From contig JAGAAF010000016.1 of assembly GCA_017615435.1 (NCBI GenBank), forward strand, positions 1 through 9,895: a stretch of 9,895 bases of DNA, in the 5' to 3' direction. How positions within the stretch are numbered: the stretch's first letter is position 1; every line of letters begins with the position of its first letter. The notes beneath the pieces are model-generated. The model did no database searches. It saw only the letters and a program-made list of their open reading frames with translations, and was not told where the DNA came from. Origin of the DNA: Bacteroidales bacterium. GTDB lineage: Bacteria > Bacteroidota > Bacteroidia > Bacteroidales > UBA932. This document shows positions 7,701-9,895 of the stretch, piece after piece. Both the position numbers and the translations under genes were made by a program.

Positions 7701-8016
7701 CCGTCCAATAATTGGAAAGGGAAGTATCCCCCAGATTGCTGGAATCAAAGAAATGTCCGTAGAGTTTCTTGCTGTCAGTTGCGTTCCCCTCAAAAATGAG
7801 GAGGTAAAGATTGAACACGTTGCTCTCCCTCATAGCGCCTAGAGCACCTTTGGTGGAGACGGACACGCGGGCGCCTTGCGGCGAGCCGAAGTTGATCACG
7901 TAATCTATCAATTGTCCTTCGTCGGATACGGGTTCTCCCACAACCTCCCTAACGCATGATCCCAGAAGGAGGCATGCGGCTATCAGAAGGATGATTTTGA
8001 AAATCCCTGTTTTCAT
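4726..8016 (-). CDS. Large fimbrillin / DUF4906-like surface lipoprotein, candidate fimbrial tip or accessory subunit
   Basis: A 1096-residue predicted lipoprotein. MKTGIFKIILLIAACLLLGSC is a clear signal peptide with lipobox LGSC and lipidated Cys21. I chose the ATG at 8016 rather than the TTG at 8028, which would overlap the preceding stop and add four residues to the signal peptide. Residues about 34-412 look like a fimbrillin N-terminal domain: VSVSTKGA near 50, NVFNLYLLIFEG, LVLKRLYAKVTFNV near 205-220, and the closing HNYVYTVYING. Residues 425-630 hold the DUF4906-like stretch with FVNEYYYTV, SADGESS and IQQRSIQSIY. Residues 741-866 and 1005-1096 appear to be two related C-terminal modules, each ending RCVR(N/D)L. 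The first holds an EF-hand-like loop at 747-758. The gene starts 8 bases after the preceding stop, so it is probably in the same operon. The role is inferred from similarity to type V pilus proteins; a host- or glycan-binding function is only a possibility. Confidence 0.82.
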   Translation of the reverse strand: MKTGIFKIILLIAACLLLGSCVREVVGEPVSDEGQLIDYVINFGSPQGARVSVSTKGALGAMRESNVFNLYLLIFEGNATDSKKLYGHFFDSSNLGDTSLSNYWTVDNMSSDNDTPTNGTLHIKTTAKAGCTLVAVANMNPNDLDVSSGLLSTIKTYGALKEIVATQIHSEVTANSGYFMMTGQVDNVDITDASHDYSSVPAKALVLKRLYAKVTFNVQINPGSNITSFIPDKWQVINVPSCCYLMERDKSVYDNDFDAASSAEEFFNTEAEGFEPAVLTNDKLADDKTYISSHSFSFYMMENRYDASAEPAVAWTYADREKQVAGTGSERAFAYANPFSTYVILSGKITMDTTTEQTDNATLDATVKYKIHLGNFNLSNGGAYDNFLTLRNHNYVYTVYINGAEDIKIEANGGAENEPGATGSVVVANETVFTSDCHYSTQVISFHADYLDPEHISWYVETPFNPEGIGPNEVENDLSRVDYKWVEFRLNEKENGVYTDKRVSYKPHDYAWPEGTPAKNRTMYVDELVDYLLIQRGKYEDDPATSDFDTDPGADGPKLTVTAFVNEYYYTVHPLSGMPDPSLWKDYAVNQPMRRMHILATSKKSADGESSLIGSSFTIQQRSIQSIYAIHEAADLQSAWGMEFSDDSYETGLNDYWRNKNFENCGNTSLTNGRLNTLKLWGVLDPDWPDGPHGSGTAATLYWADFLNLHGTNETAQLWSKTDPDNPDKNVYDYNYLRYSCLSRNRDNNGNDIIDPEEIRWYMASDIQLIGVFMGSYGIEGDARIYQKSAADQGGNNDDDWRQHVVASNRYVFPPGSSELNDPTKWPNSNAYARVIWAEEGITGSHISYNNAGKTSKFSTRCVRNLGYYVSGNERIDITLGDPSIEPQPYVTTIRKHLENDGVTVTSPYTGNYDDNTFYEFDCSRINVASLRARVDHELVGHDENSRMACLSSSFVTAPLSQGIDVRSHTNHSFNGNTYNLMTYRGMSEYLDASFGEMETDFHVCPHGYRLPNIREMAIIWNELSDYSREGLGDSAYLGSGTSTVPSRTYWSKGVNGSNVKVNNAWGWGMINNKILMAQPTGNTHKIEKPRCVRDL

Positions 8017-8024
8017 ACGTTCAA

Positions 8025-9788
8025 TCAATAAAAAATATGCGATGCGGTGATAATGTTAGAAGTCCAATCACCGTTGTCCACCCTGAAAGTCAGCGTTCCG
8101 TCCTGATCTGCATAGAACACGCTGATGGTCACATTTATGTCTTCGTTCCTGGACATATAAGTCAGTTCTTCTTCACGGTTGGATCCGCTCAACAGCCTGT
8201 TGAGGAGGCCGCCGGAACAATACTTGCCGAAAAGGAGGAATTGTCGGTCTTGGTTTTCACTCGCCGTGTCGAACCTTAGATAGGATACTTTATTCGGAGT
8301 GTTGGCACTATAATTCGCTTCAGCCACGAGCGCCTTTCCTTGAGAATTCAGGAACCGTACCAAATAGGGCTTAACGCCCTCTGTTACTTTGTTTAGAGGC
8401 GTGCCGGTAGGATTGCCTATGGAGAGAGTGAGGTTGTCGATGGAAGAATCCGAAACCACGCCGTTACCTACTGCCAGACCGCTGATGGAATATAGTCCAC
8501 CGGACTTGGTAATGGTGTGGAAGTATGTGCTCCTGGCGCCAGCGTAGTCGAAAGTATTGCCGGTATTACCGTCATGGGCATTAATTCCATCCCAACTTGA
8601 ATAACCGTTTGCGTTAGTATAAGTGTAACCGCCCTCGGAATTGTAGTTATAGGCATCGACTCCCGTCTTTTCTTGGTAAATCGCCTGTGCCCGACCGAAT
8701 AGTTTATCGTATTGCTGATAGCCGGAACTCTCCCATACCATTCGATTTTCTGAACTGAGGTAACAGAACAGACGGCCGGAGCGGACGTTTCTCTGGGGAT
8801 TGAATAACAGAACATCCACAGACTCACCCTCGTCCATCGCATCCAGAGTAGCAAAGTTGATGGGGCCGAATGGCCTCTCACCGAGGGCCAACTCGAGATA
8901 ATCGCTGGGATTGTTACTGCGAAGCAGCGTCAGCGAAGCAAAAATTTTGTACGGGTTGGGGGAACTGTTTTCGTAGACATACTGCGAGTAAACCGTCTGT
9001 TGGCTTCCGTCTTCCACAGTTACGGGGCCGGAGAAGGCCGGCATTCCCCTATAGGTCGCACCATTGGGAAGGGCGGGATGACCATTCCCGTCTGTGTGCT
9101 GGATAATAAAGGCTTTATCCGGGTTAAAGTGGCTGAATGACAGGGCGTCCACCCTTACGTCATAGTCTGTGGAGTTGTCGATTATGACGTTGAAACGGAC
9201 TACCGGGCGGAGTAGATGGAGGGTGGCGGGGACCACCGTCAGATTGACTTCAATAGGCTGTTTCCCGGTCAGAAGCATCGCTTCCCCCGCAGCGCCGGGC
9301 ACGTCCGTACCCGCGGCGGTCAGCGAGGCCAGTTCGCGGTTCAGATAAGTGCTGAAATTGTCTCCGATGCTGATGCCGCTGTAGTAAGTGCTGAGCCGCT
9401 CTCCGCTCTCATTGCTCTTCTGCCACTGCGTCCTGTCTATGTTGGCGTAGGCATAGGCGATATAATCGCCGGGATTGAGGTCGTCGAAGGTAATCGTTTT
9501 TGTGTTGACAGGAGTCACGACTCCGGCGACTTCCTCTTCTTCGATGTATTCTTTGCCGACGACAATATTGGAATTGTCGGTGAGGATAACCAACACATTG
9601 CGGAAAGAAAGGCCGCCGGCAAGGTCTTCGGCTGGAGTTTTAGTCTCCAGAGTGATGTCGTCCTGTGAACTGAGCGTCAGCACGATACTGCCAGGACCGG
9701 AGAATGGCTCTTCCGGTTCGTGAATCCCCAGGCAGGCACACGCCATCAGCGCGGCCATCAGCAGCAATATGTTCTTACGAGTCCTCAT
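8025..9788 (-). CDS. Fimbrillin-like lipoprotein with an unassigned C-terminal half
   Basis: A 587-residue exported protein. The signal peptide MRTRKNILLLMAALMACAC has a usable lipobox LMAC with Cys17; Cys19 is an alternative. Residues about 35-330 resemble a fimbrillin or pilus-anchor N-terminal region: LETK at 47-50, FRNVLVILTDNSNIVVGKEY at 62, DLNPGDYIAYAYANID at 103-118, and LHLLRPVVRFNVIID near 191-204, the equivalent of the 'L-R-AKV' strand of fimbrillins. Residues 355-415 are rich in Tyr, Asn and Gly and of low complexity. I do not recognise residues 430-545. The end (INVTISVFY ... VDNGDW) follows the closing-strand pattern of fimbrillins and resembles the end of the gene upstream. Its ATG overlaps that gene's stop (ATGA), implying coupled translation. 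It could be a stalk, anchor or accessory subunit of a type V pilus; the sequence alone does not say which. Confidence 0.78.
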   Translation of the reverse strand: MRTRKNILLLMAALMACACLGIHEPEEPFSGPGSIVLTLSSQDDITLETKTPAEDLAGGLSFRNVLVILTDNSNIVVGKEYIEEEEVAGVVTPVNTKTITFDDLNPGDYIAYAYANIDRTQWQKSNESGERLSTYYSGISIGDNFSTYLNRELASLTAAGTDVPGAAGEAMLLTGKQPIEVNLTVVPATLHLLRPVVRFNVIIDNSTDYDVRVDALSFSHFNPDKAFIIQHTDGNGHPALPNGATYRGMPAFSGPVTVEDGSQQTVYSQYVYENSSPNPYKIFASLTLLRSNNPSDYLELALGERPFGPINFATLDAMDEGESVDVLLFNPQRNVRSGRLFCYLSSENRMVWESSGYQQYDKLFGRAQAIYQEKTGVDAYNYNSEGGYTYTNANGYSSWDGINAHDGNTGNTFDYAGARSTYFHTITKSGGLYSISGLAVGNGVVSDSSIDNLTLSIGNPTGTPLNKVTEGVKPYLVRFLNSQGKALVAEANYSANTPNKVSYLRFDTASENQDRQFLLFGKYCSGGLLNRLLSGSNREEELTYMSRNEDINVTISVFYADQDGTLTFRVDNGDWTSNIITASHIFY

Positions 9789-9895
9789 GAAGGCATAAAA
9801 ACAATATCGTCCGTGGAGACATTGACATTGTCCCAGGGTGTCGCCACAACACTTAGATTCAATCCGCTCTCCGTAATCGTAATGTAATAGTTGTA
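9785..9895 (-). CDS. C-terminal end of a fimbrillin-like protein (truncated by the window)
   Basis: An open frame runs from the right edge for 36 codons to a TGA at 9787-9785. The residues contain YITITESGLNLSVV and TPWDNVNVST before ending DDIVFMPS. This is the usual closing pattern of Bacteroidales fimbrillins, with a Y-x-I-x-I strand, a turn, a second strand and a conserved Trp. The TGA shares bases with the ATG of the next gene, so the fragment is both in frame and coupled to a real gene, which supports it despite its length. The rest of the gene, and the operon promoter, lie beyond the window. Confidence 0.72.
   Translation of the reverse strand, partial: YNYYITITESGLNLSVVATPWDNVNVSTDDIVFMPS

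Noticed and set aside
8017..8028. A TTG start at 8028 for the 1096-residue lipoprotein
   Set aside because: It overlaps the stop of the preceding gene, and the ATG at 8016 gives a normal signal peptide.
1..9895. tRNA or rRNA genes
   Set aside because: I saw no cloverleaf-like element or conserved rRNA stretch, and the few gaps between genes are short and otherwise explained.

Overview
This window looks like chromosomal DNA from a member of the Bacteroidales. Three things point there: lipoprotein genes of the fimbrillin (type V pilus) kind, a Y1 transposase of the sort common in that order, and a promoter matching the Bacteroidetes TTTG / TAnnTTTG pattern. The left third is GC-rich (one sampled 60-base line at 541-600 is about 73% GC). 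The transposase gene is clearly AT-richer (4381-4440 is about 38%) and the pilus genes are mixed. A GC-rich genus such as Alistipes would fit, but the genus is a guess.

Layout. On the + strand, positions 1-3478 hold a two-gene unit: the 3' part of an AsmA-like envelope protein gene (open at the left edge), overlapped by 8 bases by serB, a full-length phosphoserine phosphatase with a long regulatory N-terminus. Positions 3479-3703 are non-coding and hold a C-rich tract and a strong 34-base palindrome where two transcription units converge. From there to the right edge every gene is on the - strand. Read in the direction of transcription they are: the last 36 codons of a fimbrillin-like gene, a 587-residue fimbrillin-like lipoprotein gene, a 1096-residue modular lipoprotein gene of the DUF4906/fimbrillin type, and, 92 bases further on, an intact Y1 (HUH) transposase gene with its own promoter.

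How the parts work together. The three envelope genes are packed with a 4-base ATGA overlap and an 8-base gap, so they are probably one operon making surface fimbriae; the largest protein has the modular build expected of a minor or tip component. The transposase is the less expected part. A 39-base imperfect palindrome (17 of 19 pairs matched) covers the -7 element of its own promoter, and a second palindrome lies just beyond its 3' end. This resembles a REP-associated or IS200-like single-strand transposase sitting between hairpins that it may bind. Whether the roughly 1.06-kb unit moves, or is a domesticated hairpin-binding protein that controls its own promoter, cannot be decided from one window.
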